A stretch of DNA of 64,000 nucleotides from Pseudopyrenochaeta lycopersici (taxonomy: Eukaryota > Ascomycota > Dothideomycetes > Pleosporales > Pseudopyrenochaetaceae), in contig NHZP01000040.1 in the NCBI GenBank assembly GCA_003313425.1, forward strand, positions 248,001 through 312,000, written 5' to 3'. Both the position numbers and the translations under genes were made by a program. This document shows positions 12,257 to 24,752 of this stretch, piece by piece (within the stretch, counting starts at the first letter, position 1; each line of letters starts with the position of its first letter). Below the pieces are notes generated by a model. That model searched no databases, had not been told where the DNA came from, and saw only the letters and a program-made list of their open reading frames with translations.

Positions 12257-12793
12257 GTGCTATGCGGTGGATACTTCCTGCATACGTGTATAGAAGATCA
12301 GAAAACCCTCATCCCGAGCTGACTGAAGGCAAAGAGGGCAAATTCCACTTCGTTCGTTTAAAAACTATATTACATTCTATATTTAAGCTGGACTTCTTGT
12401 ACATACCTCTCAAATCGAATGCTGGCCAAACATCTTCCATTGCAGGTCAATCACATGCATCTATGTGAGATCAGTTTCTCGAGTTGATGTAGATAGACTA
12501 GAGTAGCCGGTAAGCACATCCGGGTTGTGAGAATAAGGACAGTTTGGAAGCGGGGAAGAACACGCAAAAGCTCCCTTTCTTGCTCGTATATAGTTCACCA
12601 CTCTTTGAACGCCTCACAATGTAACACAATTAAACTACTGGTTTCAGCTAGGACTGACTCTAAGAATGATATTCCTCAATGGGAGCTATGCCTCACTCTT
12701 CAATATTACGAGTGAACCGGATGTCAGGGGCCGTTTAGAGCTTTAATTTTTGCACGCCATTCACAATACCCTTTAGGTCTAGCTAAGTTGGAT
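12257..12793. other. Convergent 3' flanks of LPMO and P450 genes
   Basis: The gap lies between two genes transcribed toward each other and must hold both 3' untranslated regions. I see no gene in it. An open frame at 12262-12468 follows the LPMO stop directly but has no start context or domain. Confidence 0.5.
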
Positions 12794-14699
12794 TTAGAAG
12801 CCTTTCTTTTTCCTACATCGCACTTTTGCGTATACTTCATACGGTCTATTGAACCAGAAGTTATAAGTTTTCCACTCTCTCTCCGGCTCTAAAAGCTCAA
12901 GATGAAAGTTCCGGAGGAGCTCAGGGATCACCTTGTACATCTCGGCCAATGATATCTGTCTAATATTAGTTTTCGATTTAACGACTGTATGCTCTAGTCC
13001 TACATTCTTCCCGATACAAGTTCTTGCTCCTGCTCCAAACTGACAGCTATATTAGTATGGTCAAGAGGAGATCTACGTGGCGTGATGAACGAAAGAGATG
13101 CTTGGGGAAGAGGGGTGGGAGGGGTGGGGGGTGCATACATGCAACATGTGATTCTCCATCTTTACGGCTCCTTCACAGAACCACCTTTCTGGCACAAACT
13201 CTTCGGCATCGTCCCCAAAGAATGCCTTATCGCGATGCATAATTGTCGTGTTGATACCCACTTTCGCTCCCCCGGCAAACCATTCCCCGGCGATGAAACA
13301 ACCATCTCGAGGCACATGGCGGGGGAGGGTCAAGCCGATACTGGGTTGTAGTCGCATACCTTCTTTGCAACAGGCAATGAGGTAAGGGAGCTCGGCTGCT
13401 TCGTTGTATTGGGTGATTGGACTCAAAAGACCAGACTCGTCCGCTTCATCAATTTCCGTTGTCAGCTTCTTATAGGCTGAGGGTGTACGCATAAGGTAGT
13501 AGAGAATTGAAGTTATTGCAATAGCCGTAGTATCAGAGCCGGCAATGCTGGCAATTGTCAGTAAATGCTGGCTGTAAGCAGAAGAGGAAGGGTTCGAGCG
13601 CGACTCACAAAGCGCCATAGACCTCCAATTTCACCTCCGTCGGGCCAAAGTCCTTCAATTCACCCTTCTCGAACATTATATCAAGAAAGCTTTGGAGCAT
13701 GTCCTTGCGCTTGGTGGCATCGTTGCTATCAAGGAGGCGCTGCCTCTCATCGATGCATGCGTCAGAAGCTTCTTCTATACATTCCATAGCCTTAAAGGCC
13801 TTGGAAGCGCGAGGTATGATAGCCCCACTGAGAAAGTATATTGGTCGAAGAGAGAGTGGCAGAAGACAGGCCAAAATATTGAAAGGAGTGAGCAGGTGTA
13901 GTGCCTCAATGTAGCCCTTGTAATCGCATGTACCTCTCAGAAAGCCAAACATACGGCTGAAAAAAAGCTCTCCAATAACATCGAAAGCGTACCTGTGTAA
14001 CCTTGTCAGTTTTAGTCATTTGCGAGAGAAAGCAATTCCTTATCGCACCATTGTGCCCACTCCGCCATATCGACTGCATTCTGCTTTGCGGCACATTCCG
14101 TGAATTTATCCAAAAAAAGCCTCACACATTTATCTATGCCCTTCTCCATTTGAATGATGTTAGACATCGAGTAAACATTGTTTACAATCTTGCGGCGCTC
14201 GGTATGTTGCCTTTCGTCAAGTTCAGTAAAAATGTCGGGATACCGGGCCCATGGCGCTCGAAAAGGGAGGTAGAAGTCAGTCTGCCCTTTGTTATAATGA
14301 TATTCGAGTACCTTGAGTCTAGTTCATTACCTTAGTAAAGCCGGAGTTAACTGCGTAGATGGTTTTGACGGCTTCAGGATCGGCTATTGAAACCTCGTTT
14401 GGCGCTATTCGAATGATAGGCCCTAATTATTGTCAACCTCTCCAATCATGTGCCATTATTTGCAGCCATTCACCAAATTTTGCATGTAGTTGCTTCTGTG
14501 TTAGATCTGCACTACCTAGAGAGACATCCACGAGGAGCCATAGCCGGCTGATTGAAGCAAAGAAGGGCCCTGGATATTTGGCGAGCGGATGAAAATACCT
14601 CGCATAGATGATCCAGCTGATATAATAAGTGACAGTGAGAGATGGAAGAAGGGTGTAGGTATGGATCAAGGACTGGGCAAAGGAAAAAACCCACGACAT
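12794..14699 (-). CDS. Cytochrome P450, pisatin-demethylase-like (513 aa)
   Basis: Seven exons, 14699-14474, 14422-14331, 14281-14049, 13992-13609, 13547-13139, 13039-13004 and 12955-12794, total 1,542 nt in one frame. The six introns (48-99 bp) all have GT..AG ends. A hydrophobic N-terminal anchor (residues about 5-30) is followed by a Pro-rich hinge (HPLAKYPGP). The I-helix oxygen-binding motif AGSDTT, the K-helix EGMR (ExxR), the VPERW segment and the haem loop FGAGARTCIGKN with its ligand Cys are all present; the haem loop is split by the last two introns. The sequence around YAFDVIGE and GKN-ISLAEM resembles the E-class group IV / pisatin demethylase-like P450s of fungi. It would be an ER-membrane haem monooxygenase needing a P450 reductase. 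Substrate unknown; no biosynthetic cluster partners are adjacent apart from an amidohydrolase 3 kb away. Confidence 0.93.
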
Positions 14700-14801
14700 G
14701 GTGTTGGCCTGTGGCAATCCTGATCGCAAGACACAAAATGATGCGAGGCTTACTCTAGACGAATCCCTGAGAGTCTTATCGTAGACTCAGGGCTGGCGAT
14801 T

Positions 14802-14809
14802 TATTTATA
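14802..14809 (-). promoter_or_regulatory. TATA-like box upstream of the P450 gene
   Basis: On the minus strand the sequence reads TATAAATA about 100 bp upstream of the P450 start codon, next to an inverted CCAAT sequence at about 14811. Position and motif fit a core promoter. Confidence 0.35.
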
Positions 14810-17650
14810 TCCAATGACACTATGCCACCACCTGACTATCGCGTCTGAGGCTGCATGATGTAGGGATACCTACTATCCAATCTGTAAAGAGATAAATACT
14901 ATTTATCAGGACGTGCCGGGACTTGTCCTTGTGGATGCAAGGAGCTGTGCCTTACCGAACCTCTGGGGCGCACTGATAGTGATCCGTTGACTCTCGCGCG
15001 ACGCTATCCAATCGTCTAGAACGGCAAAATTGTAAGACGCACAGCGTCCATGAAACAGCAGCCATACCAGGGCCCTGAACTTTTGCCAGCTCCCGGACGA
15101 ATGATAAGTGAGTAAAGCGCGCCGCCGTGAGGTTGACATCTTCCCTTCCTATGTCTGTGGGGTTTGCACGTGGCTAATATACCTCTCAACTATATCACTC
15201 TGCACTGAGTTCAGGCCCCTATCATAGTCCCGACGAAATAATTTTCATTTTAGTGAAGGGCCATTCAGCATACTACAGGTGGCGTTGATGTGGCCACAAA
15301 TTGCTCTATCAACTAGGATTGATGACGGCCTAAATAAGCAACCAATCTGTAGCGGGGGACTGAAGCTTCTCAGACTCATGTGTAGCTATTATGCTATCAA
15401 GTGTACGAAGGCTGACGCTTTTTCCCGGGCCGCGACGTACGGTTTTCTTGCTACCTTCCTGGTCAAACTTCCACAAGCAATATCTCATGCATTTACATCT
15501 TGGCATCCCGGCAGCACTAAATCCAGGATTTGCCATTGATATATCTGGTAGCCATGTCCTTTTTAGACGGTTTCAGTTACGTTTTCGCTTTTTCTCATTG
15601 ACCTACCAATATGAACGGACAACTCGAATGGGCAAAGTTTCCTTCTCAAAAACCTGGATGCCCGAACCAGCTGAATCATCCAGTTTTGTATATGAATTTT
15701 GATTCGTGCTGTTATATCACAGCGGCGCGAAAGCATACAGATTTACGTATTTGGCATCCCGAAACCGATCACTTTAATCCAGTGCCCCTCAAACGCCTGT
15801 ATGTTGAAACCCAGCATCCTAGAGGGCTTTAATGTCTCGTTCCATCGTTTTCTTTTTAAATAACTTGCTTTCATCTCCATGAATCTCTTCAGCGGCAAAA
15901 TGGGCAGCTCGCTCATCTTTGATTGGAGCAAAAAGTTCCTTAGGTTCGCCCACGACGATATGCAGATGAGGCCAGCGGAATCCAGGTCTTACAACTCAAA
16001 AAGAATCATAACATGAGGCCGATTGTAGGGTTTACGAAAGCATGCATGAACACATGCGCCTGGAGCTGTTATCCTAGTAATGTGCGGAAGAAACGTAAGC
16101 TTTAGACTTAATTAAGACGTGCTAGGAAGAAGACATCACTAGTCGACGTTCCAAGACGGGCTACTCCTCATTATCGCCCCAAGTTTAATGTATTCCAACG
16201 TCGGCAAAGTCGTACTTCAGCCTGGGACTTTGAGCTATATCCAATTCGACTTTGGCCAAAAAAGGTGGGTTCCTTTGTCGCAGCCCTAGTTTTACATTCC
16301 AGGTTTAAAGACGGTAAACGTCCTTCTCCACATCCGTCTCCCTCAGTTTTATTGCATTAATTGATTTCAGCAAAGAGATTTATTGCACTCCAGAGGCTTT
16401 CGTAGCGCGGTGCCTTCGCCTTGCTACAACGCTTCGATGGTTCCCTTCAAATTGGTGTGGGGCGGCGGCCATGTTCGGGCATGACGCTTTCCAAAAAGAG
16501 ACAGTCGTCGCCCAGGATGCAATCACCAAAAGACTAGGCAAGGACTTTCGAGTAGGTCTATAAAGTCTCCGATACGCAAGTGATTCAACCAGGCTGATGA
16601 GACTCTTTGATCCTAGCTGGGTGAGATCCTCTGCACTTCCTATATCGTTGCTGAACAAGCATATGAGCTGCAACTGGTTTCCCATAGTTCATTTAACTTG
16701 ACTCTAGAATAAACTATTCCTATGTTTCTTTGCATTGTTAAAGCAGAATGACGAGTATGTAGGTCACCAGTTTCTCTCTCCACGCCGTTTTAAAAAACAA
16801 CTAATTAAGATCCAGATTCCCAGCAACTTCTCTATTCACTCAAACATAAAACAAAGATCTCTCCCGCTCCTCTGAATCCCGCAATATTACTTGCAATGTT
16901 TTGAACAACCAATAAGCCAAGTTGGATGAAGAGGCACCGTCTACCATCATCTACAGTGTGCCTCGCCGAGATTTTGCAAACAATTCTCAGTTCCAAACAT
17001 CTCCAGAATTTGAAATACCGAAATCCCAATTAAATTGGCTCAGTCTTTGAGTTGGATATTCGCAAGGCAAGAAGGCCTAGTGGTGTGGGAGTAGTGTTTC
17101 CTGCAAGGACGATCCCGTGTTTATGTACGTCGGGAAGGTAAGCCGAGCTTAATGCACGTGCTGCTCAAGCACCATTCTCGCGCATTATGTGCTCTCGACA
17201 CCAGTAATGCCGTCAGTTGGCTTGTGAGAAAAATTTAAATGGCGTGTGATAGAGTGACAGACTCGATTCATCATTCTTGGTTTAATTACTAAGATCACGA
17301 TACTGTTACGAAAGCGCGTCGAGCTGTCTGTGGGGCAGTAGCTTCGATGACGCATGATGCTTTTCCACATCATCCGTCTGCCATCTCCCACGCCGGAGGT
17401 ACTTCGTCTTACACCTTGCTTTCAGTTCGCTCGAGAATCATGTCCTCTGGCATCGCCTTCACTCGCCCCTTTCCAGCTGATATTTTTCGGAATGTCACGC
17501 TAGATCAAGTGGATATCCACTTGCGCTGCATATCAGCCAAGACTTTAGATGCACTAACTGCGGAACCCCGGCTTGGAAGGATCGAGTATATATTATGAAA
17601 GTCCAGGATGAGGCCCCAAATTATTGATTTGCATTGTGCGATTAGCCATC
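14810..17650. other. Gene-free region between divergent P450 and amidohydrolase genes
   Basis: About 2.8 kb with only short frames. The longest (15391-15702 plus, 16380-16685 minus) show no domain, no signal peptide and no splice partners that extend them. The frame starting at 15139 on the minus strand begins with a true ATG but stops after 77 codons and matches nothing I know. Confidence 0.45.
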
Positions 17651-19241
17651 ATGCGTCTCTCTTACCGTTCATTCCTGATTTTCAGCCTCATACAAACGCT
17701 GTGTCTTCCGCTTGCACACGCTGCAATTTTGTTCACAGGGGCAGTTATTATAGCCTGGGATTCAGATGCCAATGGTCTTTATGTTATACGCAACGGCTCC
17801 GTCCTAGTGGAACACGACACAGTTTCCGCCGTCTTTTCAGGTTCCTATGACGGCATACTCCCGTCGGATTTAGAGATCGTTGACGCATCGCATGACATCA
17901 TATCAACAGGCTTCATCGACACTCATCGCCATAGCTGGCAAACGGCCTTCAAAACTCTCGGCTCCAACACAACATTACTCCACTATTTTTCTCTATTCGG
18001 CTCTTCTTCGCCCGCTGCCACTACATTTACATCTGAAGATGTGTATATTGGCGAATTGGTTGGGCTTTACGAAGCCCTGAATGGTGGCGTCACGACAATT
18101 GTGGATTTTGCTCACTGCACTTGGTCTTCAGCACATGCCAGGGCGGCGCTGAAGGCCGCACATGAGAGTGGTGCTAGAGTGACCTGGGCGTATAATTTTG
18201 GAAATTACTCGCAAACCAATTTTACGTTTGGAGAGCAGATCCAGTTGTTCGAAAATATTGCCCAGGAGTCAAACAACGCAAGTTCTGCTGTGGAGCTAGG
18301 GATTAGTTATGACGGATTCAGTGGTTCGAATTGGAGTCAAACTCAAAGAGTGCTTGATCTTGCAAGGTGCCCCCCCCCCCCCCTCCTCCCATCGCTTCTC
18401 TCCTCAGGATCTATGCTCATATATATCTAGGGATTACAACGTATCCTTAGTGACAACTCATGCTAATGGGGGAGTCTATGGGAGCCCCAACTTTCCAGAG
18501 ACTCTCCAGACGTTCAATTTCCTCAACCAATCCATCCCTCTTATTTTCGCGCATGCAAGCTACCTCTCCGCCGCTGGCGCACAGCTCCTCCGGCAATTTA
18601 ATCATTACATCTCCATCACACCTGAGTCAGAAATGCATTATGGTCATGACCATCCCACAAGTCACCTGATCCTCGACCAAGCCTCGCTTGGAATCGACAC
18701 ACACTTCACATACTCGTCCGACATTCTGACTCAAGCAAGGATATGGCTACAAAGTGTACGACAAACGTTCTATCGCGAAGTCATCCAGCGCCGCCATGTA
18801 CCCGCGAGTAATCCAATGTCTGTAAACCAAGCTTTCCTACTGGCCACAAGAAACGGCGGTCTCGCACTCCGACGTCCTGATCTAGGTATTCTAGCACCAG
18901 GCGCAAAAGCAGATCTACTAGTATGGAATGGCCGATCACCCAGTTTGCTAGGCTGGAGCGATCCTGTTGCCGCTATAATGTTGCACGCCAGCATAGGCGA
19001 TATCAAGCATGTAATGGTTGATGGGAAGTTTGCAAAACGGGATGGAAAGCTTGTAAGTACTCAGTATGAAGAGCTGCAGGACCGATTTTTGAAGAGTGCG
19101 GAGCGCATACAGGAGGCCTGGAAACAAATCCCTATGCCTGTTCTTGAGGGCATGACCGCTGGTGGATGGCCTTTTGAACAACCATTGGAGGCGGATGTGC
19201 AGAGAGGAGATGGAACTGGATATGGGCCATTGTTTCTATGA
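17651..19241 (+). CDS. Secreted amidohydrolase-superfamily enzyme (508 aa)
   Basis: Exons 17651-18366 and 18431-19241 join in frame (508 aa). The start at 17651 is preferred over 17624 because it opens directly into a signal peptide (MRLSYRSFLIF..LPLAHA). The metal site of the amidohydrolase superfamily is visible: HxH in DTHRHSW, a His in THANGG, a His in IFAHASYLS, and a likely Asp in SLGIDTHFTYSSD. The C-terminal beta-sandwich return (GILAPGAKADLLVWNG) is typical of the ATZ/TRZ-cytosine-deaminase type. The enzyme would hydrolyse a ring or side-chain C-N bond; substrate unknown. Export is unusual for this group, whose better-known members are cytosolic deaminases and dechlorinases. The intron begins GTG followed by a long run of C, an atypical donor, so the boundary deserves transcript support. 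Confidence 0.85.
18370..18383 (+). repeat. Poly-C tract inside an intron
   Basis: A run of about a dozen C follows the intron donor of the amidohydrolase gene almost directly. It may be a length-variable homopolymer and could disturb donor recognition. Confidence 0.7.
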
Positions 19242-20767
19242 ATTCTGATCAACTCTGCGCCCAGATGTTAGCCATGATCAACTGCCGTTCAAGCAGTACA
19301 TTCTTGGGTCTAAGGTCTTGGGCCTGCTGCACAATCTCGTGATAATAAACGCTATTTATCATCCAGATTGCGTATAAACATCAGGATTTCTACAATAACA
19401 GCCTTCCTTGTCGCATGATTGATCACCTGACACGGCCCCTAACCTGATTTGAGCACTTAATTCTCATTCTCAAATACACTGTTTTCAATGCGATCGAATT
19501 TATTTATGAAGTGTATGTCCTAACTCCAAGCGCATATGTAAAATCATGTTGAAGCATTTCAGGGTACACTGGCGTCACTTGAAGCGTTGAGGAATATTGC
19601 AATATCGCTATCAACATCCCTCGCAAGGTTTTGTGTAACAAATATATCAGACTTATGGCTCCATATAAAGGGCTAGCATCTACAATAAAGCCATGAGGGA
19701 AAATAGATCGAAGCATGCCAGGGTATCTCATCATCACAAAGAAATCTGAACGCGAAAAGAGCTTGAAGTTGCACTATATCCACAAGACCCTCGACATTCA
19801 TCGTAAATATGACTACCGTCTTCGCTTCACCATCCTCTACCTCCTCACCGTCAGCGTTTGGTTGTCCCGTGCGGTCTTGGCAGAGCTGGAAGATAAGCGC
19901 AACATTTGGCCAATTTTAATCTCACCTTCAATATCACAACCTCTGCATGCGCTTATACGCCATGAAAACTATCCAAATCAATATGGTCGAAAAGGTGCAC
20001 GCAAGTTAGGATGCTCTCGACCAAGAGACACGGGCAATGATCATGTCAGTGGACGCTGACTTCTAATCGAAGGTGCAAGGCGCACTGTGACAGCGTGCAG
20101 CGGAGAACTGAGGTTAAATGGGAAGATCATGCAACCTGGTACACTACCACAACGAATAGTAAGAGCAAAGAGAGAAACATCATAATCTACAGCACGACTG
20201 TCACGTCTGGGATATCACGCCTGCTGATGGAGCAACATCTGTCAGTTATGTTGCAGGTCTCAACAGCCTCAATGCCTGCCACACGTTGTAAGATTGACCG
20301 ACATACTATTGGGGCACTCCAGCTATTCAAACGATCTGCGCGCCAGCAGTTCTTTCAATGATTCCGGGCGGTGGTTTCAAACCGGTGAGAAGCCCAACTC
20401 AGATGACAGCTTCGAGCGAAGATTGGCCCTAGACAAGGTCTTGGATTACCGACCATACTTCGAATTTCGAACACTTTGGCCAAGGGAGATGATGGAAGAG
20501 GACTCTCAGTACCCAAGCCACCGAGAAAGGGCTAGACTGAGCCAAAGTATGGGCGATTACTGCTTCAGCCTTGATCTCAGATGTGATGTGCGAATCCGAG
20601 GCTGAGCTTGCTTTGATGAAGCACCAATTTTAGCGACCAGATTGGATTCCCCAAGTCATAACTTGACAGTGCAATGAACGAGCATGCAAGAGCAGGACGT
20701 AAAACATTGTAGGTAATTTGATCATTTTTTGTTGGCCAATCTTAATCAATAAAGCTACACCCAGATT
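19242..20767. other. Convergent intergenic region without a supportable gene
   Basis: The frames at 19715-20059, 20095-20361 and 20294-20605 are open but have no recognisable domain, signal peptide or splice structure. The region contains the 3' flanks of the amidohydrolase and the NAD kinase genes. Confidence 0.45.
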
Positions 20768-22379
20768 TTAAGAGCTCCACTCTTTGAAGGCCTTCTGCTT
20801 CTGTCTCGAATTCCATTGTAGCGTCCGACTTATACTATCAATCCAGTCTGTGCCTTTCTTATTCAGTGGCAACACGCATGGAAATGGAAACCTCGATGCG
20901 CTGATCGTCACATAATCGCCAGGCTTGAGCTCTACTCTTTCCCGACCATCAAAACTTGCCCAGGAACTAGTTCTCGCATCATAAGGTACGCCTGCTCGGA
21001 GTACCATTGTGTCTGGCAGGATGATGGGACGGAATGACAAAGTGTGTGCGCAAATGGCGGTCACGAGAATGACCGGGTTGTCAGGATGGCAGAGCGAGCC
21101 GCCTGCTGCAAGGTTGTAGGCAGTAGAGCCCGTGGGTGTTGATACACAGATGCCGTCGGCTTGAATGGTGGTGAAGTGCTCGTCATCGCCAAACAGTTCG
21201 ATGCTCGACATTGTAGGATTCGGTCCACGATCGACTACCACCTCGTTGAGGATATTATATGTACCGTCTGGTTTGTGCGTGTGGTGGTCCTCGGCTTCTT
21301 CGCCTATGAGTTCTTCGACCAGGTCGCGGCCCTTCTCGTCTCGTCGTTGAGAGCGCATGATGGTGGCTTCGAAACGGAGGCGGAGGTTGACAGTGATGCC
21401 TTCGTCAAAGGCGCGTGAAAGTGTCAGTGGGTACTGGTCGTAGTCGAACTTTGTGAGGAAACCAAGAGATCCTAGCGAGAAGGCAAGCGTGGGAGGAACG
21501 ATTCGTTGGAAGAGCCATGATGCATAGAGAACGGTGCCGTCGCCACCGAGCTAGGCTGTAGTCAGCTTATGTAGCTATTAAGAGTGAGTGAGTTTACCGC
21601 GAGGACAATGTCAAATGTATGGGGCTTTTGTGCACATATCTCGTTTGTCCAAAATTTCAGCCGCCCACGGTACGAAGGGTTCTTCTCCAGTAGGCCAGCA
21701 GCATCAAAGGCTTTGTTATCTTCTAGTGTATTTTCTACGTAGCTATTTCTTGTCAGATGATTTCCCATAAGCACAAGAGCCGCAACATACACCTTGTAAT
21801 TTGGGTCTTGAGTTAAGAGCCAGTCCGTTGTTTCTCGCGAGTTCTTAATGAGCGACTCGTCATGCGCCTTGCCTAATATGAATATGTTTTTGACGTGCAA
21901 TTTCAGACGGATTGACGACAATTTTTTCGACAGCTCTCGTATGCCAAAAGCCATGTCCGAGATTTCCTTCTTGGTCAACAAGCGAGAATGCTGGGTCTGC
22001 TCGGCTTGTGCATGAGGGTCCTTGTCCACCCGTCGTTCCTGCGCAAGACCCTCATACGAGGCCTCATGGTTTTTGATCGGCAATCCATCATGCTTCTCGA
22101 GGAGCGAGTGTACAATGCAGGCGGTCGACCGGCGGCTATTCTCAGGGCGAGAGGGCATTTGACTCGAGGGATGAGGTGCAAGGGAGGCTTTGCGACGTCG
22201 CCCGCTCACAGCTCCTTCAAAAACAACCTACGATAATTGGTGTTAAAAAACGATGCACAATCGGTGAAAAAAGGAACACGTACCTCCAGCGCATCGTCGT
22301 AGCTATTTATGCTGCTTATGCTCTTAGTATCTTGGTCTCTGGGCTCGCTCTCAGAGAGGAAGTTAGCTTGGAAGCGTCG
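20768..22379 (-). CDS. NAD+ kinase (ATP-NAD kinase family), 5' end unresolved
   Basis: Exons 22227-21791, 21742-21598 and 21550-20768 join in frame across introns with clean signals (21743-21790, GTATGT..TAG; 21551-21597, GTAAAC..CTGAC..TAG). An upstream coding exon probably ends at 22284, after a 56-bp intron (22228-22283, GTACGT..GTAG); its frame is open to 22379 without an ATG, so the true start lies in a further exon or at the Met at 22158. The catalytic signature LGGDGTVLYASWLF, the NE-containing strand (YNILNEVVVDRGP) and the nucleotide motif DGICVSTPTGSTAYNLAAGG mark a Utr1/Pos5-type kinase. It phosphorylates NAD(H) to NADP(H), the cell's source of reducing cofactor. No mitochondrial presequence is evident in the part I can read, so a cytosolic or nuclear Utr1-like enzyme is more likely. 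Confidence 0.92.
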
Positions 22380-22719
22380 CTATGACGTTTTGCGCTTCTA
22401 ATTACCTCGCTTGCGTCTCTGGCACCAGGAACCAGATGGTCAAAATAACTGGAGGCCATCTCCACGAGAGTGATACAGTGAGATAATCAATTGAGTAGTG
22501 AAGAGGCTCTGTCGGTACTTTGTATTTTATGGCGCGGCGTTGAAGTTTGAATAAAGGCGCGTTACTCCGCGGTAGCACGCGGGGCATCAGCTGCCCCGCT
22601 CTGCGCCAATCACAAGGGCTTGTCGCCGATGAGATCAGCGAGCCGCATGTTTACTCAGCTACTGCTTACTCTTTTGCAGTCAACGATAATTATCGTCCAA
22701 TGTAGGTTTCTAAGCGTGC
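22380..22719. other. 5' region of the NAD kinase gene
   Basis: A 61-codon frame with a real ATG (22587-22402, minus) ends just before a possible GTAATT donor and could be the first NAD kinase exon, joining at an unusual GAG acceptor near 22368. The peptide does not look like known N termini, so I leave it open. Confidence 0.3.
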
Positions 22720-24120
22720 TTAGAGGGGCACTTCCACTGATTGAAGCACCTCCTCAACAACGTCCTCGACGGTGACGCCGCTCAGAACCGCCTTTACAGC
22801 TTCAAGAGAGCTGCCCCATTGCATACTTCGTTCGTTCTCCGGTGTGGTAATCATGATTCGATGTGGATATACTTTGCGAGCAGCAAGGGCGACTAGAGAA
22901 GGTGAAACGTAGTTCAGGCCATGGAGTGGGGCCAGAGCGCTGGTAAAGTCAACTTGTGTAGCTTTTTCACAGAGCAACCGAGCATACTGCGCCAATGTAT
23001 TAAAATGCCGCGTGGCCATTGCAGATATCCCTCCTCCGACAGCTCGATGCAGCCTCATGAAGACGACGATATTGTGAAGATAGGCTCGCACTTCGGAGCT
23101 AATATTGACCTCTGTTGTAAGCAGCGTTAATTGTGCAAGATCCTGACCTTGTTAGTGTGAGTCTCCAACGCGATTACAAATCTTACTTCGCTCGAGAACA
23201 ATATGGTTTGCGGTTTCCGCTTCGCAAGTGCAAACGGCGGTGTGTGCACAACAGAAGATGTGGATGCGCCATCATCAGATGCTAGCTCTTTATCCTGTAA
23301 ATCTTCAAGATTTGGTAACCCATCCTCGTTTTGATGCTTATGAGATATCGAAATTTGATCGTTCTGTGGCAGTGTCAATACTGCATGGCTTGGCCGTACC
23401 AATTAAACGTACTAGGTGCGTGGTCAAGCGAGGAGCTCCTGCTTCATTCAAGGCGATGAGAAGGAACGGTTTCGGTGCAGCATGTACTGCAGTTCTTGTG
23501 AAATTTCGCTTTCCTCGCATGAGCTATGTGGCCATTATTAGCCAAGTCCGACGAGATGATGATGCTTAGTTTACCTCTAACGCCTGTATCTGAACTTGTG
23601 AGCTCGCCCGGCTCAAATTCTTCGCAATAACAACGTTTGCAATCCTTCGACTATCCAGCGGACTGAATGGCTTCGGAGATTTCGAAACTCGACGATCAGG
23701 CGCTCTGGGCGTCTCTTGTAAAGAGGAGAACTGCTCAGATTGTAAGCCTGCAGACCGTGGAATTTAAGAGAATCCCACCTCGCCTCTCGTCCTGTCATTT
23801 CTGTTGCTGAAGTAATCATCTTCATCGTCTCTGACCAGGATCCCGAATCCAAAATCATCAAGCGTGGTGCTCTTATCGCAATCCAGGACAGCCCACGTGA
23901 GCCCGAAAACATCGGAAGCAACCTGTCGCCGTTAGTCTCGTATCATCGTTGATATAAGAAGTATTCATGCCAGTTTGAGCTCTTCCCGCACACCATCGAT
24001 CGCATCTCTCTCGGCCTCAATAATGCAATGCTGGTCCGTCACCAGACAGATCAACACCGCAAGCTCGATGTCACTCAAAGCCTGCACCTTCTCCGCTAGT
24101 TGTTCACTCGTTCCCTGCAT
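22720..24120 (-). CDS. Fungal protein of the family annotated as magnesium chelatase-like (386 aa)
   Basis: Six exons, 24120-23971, 23922-23779, 23730-23575, 23523-23413, 23363-23187 and 23142-22720, sum to 1,161 nt in frame. The start ATG at 24120 opens MQGTSEQLAEKVQALSD. Recognisable family segments are LSDIELAVLICLVTDQHC, DDFGFGILV, SRRIANVVIAKNLSRASSQ and VRAYLHNIVVFMRLHRAV. I recall this arrangement from ascomycete proteins labelled Mg-chelatase or AAA-type; no Walker A loop is visible, so an active ATPase is not supported, and its cellular role is unknown. The first intron (23923-23970) begins GC rather than GT but has a perfect GACTAAC branch and CAG acceptor. The remaining introns are 44-51 bp and canonical. 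The gene lies in tandem with NAD kinase on the same strand. Confidence 0.75.
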
Positions 24121-24752
24121 CGTTTTTATCATACGCTCTGTGATAGGGATTCCATGCCGAAGTTGTGCCACAGCTCGTCGGGTGATGAATGAGATGTGGT
24201 CGTCACTTCCACGAATTCCCACGTTCGCCAACAGGGATCACGCGATGACCCTAGCGCCAACATTTTGAACACCATGCATGACGATTCGAAGCACATACAC
24301 CAGCGCATCGCATCCCCTCGGAATTTCCAAGTGTGCATGTCTTTAAAAAAGTCGCTCAGTTCTCAATCCCTGCTTCTTTTCCAGTGCAAATATTACACGC
24401 GGCACAAGCGACATTTGTTTCTTCTTGCAAGCTCGTAGACAGCTTTCCCTAGCACCTTATGCCTACTTAGTTGTAGAGATGAATTTGGAACCAGATCAAC
24501 AAAGAGTTGGATTTTTCAAGACTTTCATTAAGGCATATGTTCATCCCGTAGCTTTCTGGGCCGGGTGTACTCTCTTTCAGCACAACATCTGCTTGAGGGA
24601 AGTCCTCCCTTCTAGCAGCCTTAGCTATCCAACGCAGAAGCCTCTTGGTCTTCACAAAACTGTGAAGTTGCATTGGAACCGCCCCTGTTGTGGAATTGAC
24701 GCGTAAAGCTGAGGGTTTGCCAGAGAGACAACAATCGATAATATAAGCGGCG
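24121..24752. other. Divergent intergenic region
   Basis: It lies between the Mg-chelatase-like gene and a putative small secreted protein gene. An open frame at 24467-24763 (minus) overlaps the start of the latter and has no features. Confidence 0.4.

Noticed and set aside
12794..19241. Secondary-metabolite cluster
   Set aside because: P450 and amidohydrolase are present, but no polyketide synthase, peptide synthetase, terpene cyclase, transporter or pathway regulator lies in the window.
22402..22587. First exon of the NAD kinase gene
   Set aside because: It has a real ATG and a possible donor, but would need an odd GAG acceptor and adds an untypical hydrophobic N terminus; left open rather than annotated.
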